Position numbers and translations under genes: made by a program
In this document: piece by piece, positions 62,140 through 64,000 of the stretch
Numbering within the stretch: position 1 is the first letter of the stretch
How the letters are laid out: each line of letters opens with the position of its first letter
The notes under the pieces: generated by a model
The model's input: the letters and a program-made list of their open reading frames with translations, nothing else
Told to the model about the DNA's origin: nothing
Database searches by the model: none
Assembly: GCF_003240565.2 (NCBI RefSeq)
Contig: NZ_CP117255.1
Location: forward strand, 2,046,001 to 2,110,000
DNA: 64,000 nt
DNA from: Rhizobium tumorigenes
Lineage (GTDB): Bacteria; Pseudomonadota; Alphaproteobacteria; Rhizobiales; Rhizobiaceae
Direction: 5' to 3'

Positions 62140-63789
62140 TCACAACCGGCCGCAGAAGACATCCATTGCATCGAGTATTACCGTCGTCCCAGTCGACCGC
62201 GGGCTAAATCCAGGCATTGCAACGATGCCGGTGACCGTCAGCCCTTGCGGCAGCGAAAGTTCGACCGGCTCCCGACCGAGATTGAAAACGAAGACCAGCG
62301 TCTCGCCGTGCTTCTCGCGGGTAAAGGCCAGCACATCCTCGTTTGTGGCGAGGAAAGTCAGGTCGCCGTCGAATAGCATCGGGTGCTCTCTTCGGAATGC
62401 CAGCGTCTGGCGATAATGGGTGAGCACGGAAGATCCATCCTCCTCCTGCCGGTCGGCCGCCAGTGTCGCATGCTGGTAGGGCACCGGCAGCCACGACTTC
62501 TCCGCTGTCGAGAAGCCCGCATGAACGCGGGCTGCTTCCCAGGGCATGGGAGTCCGGCATCCGTCGCGCCCCTTGAAGGCCGGCCAGAAGCGGATGCCGT
62601 AGGGATCTCGCAGGTCCTCGAAGGCAAGGTCGGCTTCGGGTAGCCCGAGTTCCTCGCCCTGATAGAGGCAGATCGAGCCACGCAAAGTCGCGAGCAGCGA
62701 GATCGCCAGTTTTGCGACACGAGCCCGCTCGGCCTCCGTCTCGGCAAAGCGACTGGCATGGCGAACGACGTCGTGGTTGGAAAACGCCCAGCAGACCCAG
62801 CCGTCCGTAACGCTCTCCTGGAAGGCGCTGACGCAGCGGCGGAAATGCGCCGGCGTGAACTCCGGCCCGAGCAGGTCAAACGTGTAGCACATGTGCAGTT
62901 TGTCGCCGCCGGACGTATAGGCAGCCAGCGTCTGCAACGAGCGGGCGCCATCGCCGACCTCGCCGACGGTCGCGCGGTTCTCATAGGTGTCGAGCAGCGC
63001 TCGCAGCCGCTTCAGGAAGTCGATGTTTTCCGGCTGCGTCTTGTCGTAAAGGTGGCTCTGCATGCCGTAGGGATTGGTATCGGGAGCATCCAGATCGGCG
63101 GCATCGTCGCTCGGCAAGGCCGGCGGATTGTCGCGCAACTGCTTGTCACAGAAGTAGTAGTTCACGGTATCCAGACGAAATCCGTCGACACCGCGATCGA
63201 GCCAGAATTTGACGGCGGCAAGCACCGCATCCTGGACACGCGGGTTGTGGAAATTGAGGTCCGGCTGCGAGGTGAGGAAATTGTGCTGGTAGTACTGGCG
63301 GCGGATACCGTCCCATTCCCAGCCGGGGCCGCCGAAAATCGACAGCCAGTTGTTCGGCGCCGTGCCGTCCGGCTTGGGGTTGGCCCAGACATACCAGTCG
63401 GCTTTCGGATTGTCGCGGCTCGTGCGGCTTTCGACGAACCAGGGATGGACGTCCGATGTATGGGAGATCACCTGGTCGATAATCACCTTGATCCCGAGCG
63501 CGTGGGCGGCGGTCATCATCTCGTCGAAATCGGCCAATGTCCCGAAAATCGGGTCGACATCGCAATAGTCGGAGACATCGTAGCCCATGTCTGCCATCGG
63601 TGAGGTGAAGAACGGCGCCAGCCAGATCGCGTCGACCCCGAGCGAAGCAATGTAGGGCAGACGCAGCGTGATGCCCTTGATGTCGCCAAGTCCGTCGCTG
63701 TTGGTATCCTGGAAGGAGCGCGGATAGACCTGATAGATTACCGCACCACGCCACCAGTCCTTCGCCGCCGTCCCGCTCGTTGAATTCAT
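62140..63789 (-). CDS. aglA: Alpha-glucosidase, GH13 family
   Basis: A 549-residue glycoside hydrolase of the oligo-1,6-glucosidase/AglA group. It has VIYQVYPRSFQDTNSDGLGD at the start, the nucleophile Asp207 in GFRLDTVNYY, the acid Glu278 in ATVGEVGDG and the transition-state Asp340 in FSNHDVVR. In S. meliloti AglA works with the AglEFGK importer on sucrose, trehalose and maltose; the other agl genes would be expected to the right, outside the window. There is no good Shine-Dalgarno before the ATG. It lies six bases from the broken toxin gene, convergent. Confidence 0.92.
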   Translation of the reverse strand: MNSTSGTAAKDWWRGAVIYQVYPRSFQDTNSDGLGDIKGITLRLPYIASLGVDAIWLAPFFTSPMADMGYDVSDYCDVDPIFGTLADFDEMMTAAHALGIKVIIDQVISHTSDVHPWFVESRTSRDNPKADWYVWANPKPDGTAPNNWLSIFGGPGWEWDGIRRQYYQHNFLTSQPDLNFHNPRVQDAVLAAVKFWLDRGVDGFRLDTVNYYFCDKQLRDNPPALPSDDAADLDAPDTNPYGMQSHLYDKTQPENIDFLKRLRALLDTYENRATVGEVGDGARSLQTLAAYTSGGDKLHMCYTFDLLGPEFTPAHFRRCVSAFQESVTDGWVCWAFSNHDVVRHASRFAETEAERARVAKLAISLLATLRGSICLYQGEELGLPEADLAFEDLRDPYGIRFWPAFKGRDGCRTPMPWEAARVHAGFSTAEKSWLPVPYQHATLAADRQEEDGSSVLTHYRQTLAFRREHPMLFDGDLTFLATNEDVLAFTREKHGETLVFVFNLGREPVELSLPQGLTVTGIVAMPGFSPRSTGTTVILDAMDVFCGRL

Positions 63790-63815
63790 ATAACAATGCG
63801 CCTTCGCTTAAATAT

Positions 63816-63836
63816 CTAGGTGTGCCCGTACACTAG
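63816..63836 (-). promoter_or_regulatory. Candidate operator upstream of aglA
   Basis: An imperfect dyad: CTAG-G-TGTGC on one side and GTACA-CTAG on the other, centred about 37 bases before the aglA ATG. The size and place would suit a LacI-type repressor such as AglR. The remaining bases to the window end (63837-64000) hold no gene I can support. Confidence 0.3.
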
Positions 63837-64000
63837 CCTGCGGCCGAAAAATTACAAATCGAAACAATCGCGCTGGTGAATTCCCATCGCAGAACGGTTC
63901 GTTAAAGCAACAGAAACGCCGTCCACAGACAAATGCATGTCGTTTTCCATATCGCGGTTTTAGGGGTTGAATCGTCGGTAGGCTGCGATACGTTGCGCTC

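Overview
The window reads as a chromosomal segment of an alphaproteobacterium of the family Rhizobiaceae (Rhizobium/Ensifer/Agrobacterium clade). Base composition is GC-rich and genes are packed tightly, with many 4-base ATGA/GTGA overlaps. Markers for the family are a fused TrpE(G) anthranilate synthase behind a leader peptide ending in WWWAR, a NolR-type ArsR repressor, the choline importer ChoXWV, an AglA-type alpha-glucosidase, a hemin TonB receptor with FRAP/NPDL motifs, separate cytochrome b and c1 genes, and ATP-dependent protease, queF and hemF genes of rhizobial type. I saw no rRNA, tRNA, CRISPR array, insertion sequence or prophage. The genus cannot be fixed from the sequence alone.

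Layout. 1-3.9 kb: end of a MaoC-type gene, apt, and the cytochrome bc1 operon (Rieske, cyt b, cyt c1). 4.3-6.4 kb: a membrane-anchored EEP-fold hydrolase and an acyltransferase-3 protein. 6.5-11 kb: an ABC exporter preceded by a small leader ORF, trmL, and a Na/Pi cotransporter-PhoU protein. 11-12.8 kb: hemF and two small unknown genes. 12.8-15.3 kb (minus): DUF1285, Nudix and CCA-adding enzyme as an overlapping operon, divergent from 15.5-22.8 kb (plus), a MoxR-DUF58-BatA/DUF4159-membrane protein-GNAT operon. 22.8-27.7 kb: GNAT, glutathionyl-hydroquinone reductase-like GST, Nudix, metallophosphoesterase, ECF sigma and membrane anti-sigma factor. 27.8-32.5 kb: leuA with its leucine attenuator, a BrnT/BrnA toxin-antitoxin pair, BenE, a methyltransferase. 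32.5-38 kb: a ClpP homologue, DUF2076 protein, queF, GNAT, and trpE(G) with the trpL attenuator. 38-43.4 kb: an ABC-F protein behind a second small leader ORF, hemin receptor, extensin-like protein. 43.4-51.3 kb: formate-THF ligase, UPF0114, a secreted ClpP-fold protein, LuxR-type regulator, DUF2333, an unknown helical protein, cytochrome c, thymidine kinase. 51.5-55.9 kb: choXWV, a HugZ-like protein and nolR. 56-64 kb: omega-aminotransferase, lipoprotein hydrolase, HD-GYP protein, adenine deaminase, an antitoxin with a nonsense-interrupted toxin, and aglA.

The most interesting part is regulation by short leader ORFs: four genes (ABC exporter, leuA, trpE(G), ABC-F) are each preceded by one. 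The leuA and trpE leaders follow known amino-acid attenuation logic (four Leu and three Trp codons), and both have a promoter placed so that the transcript would begin at the AUG. The ABC-F leader has a near-ideal promoter and Shine-Dalgarno, two Arg-X-Arg motifs, and a 9-base complement that could hide the start region of the ABC-F gene; this looks like antibiotic-sensing translation attenuation and is the best candidate here for an undescribed system.
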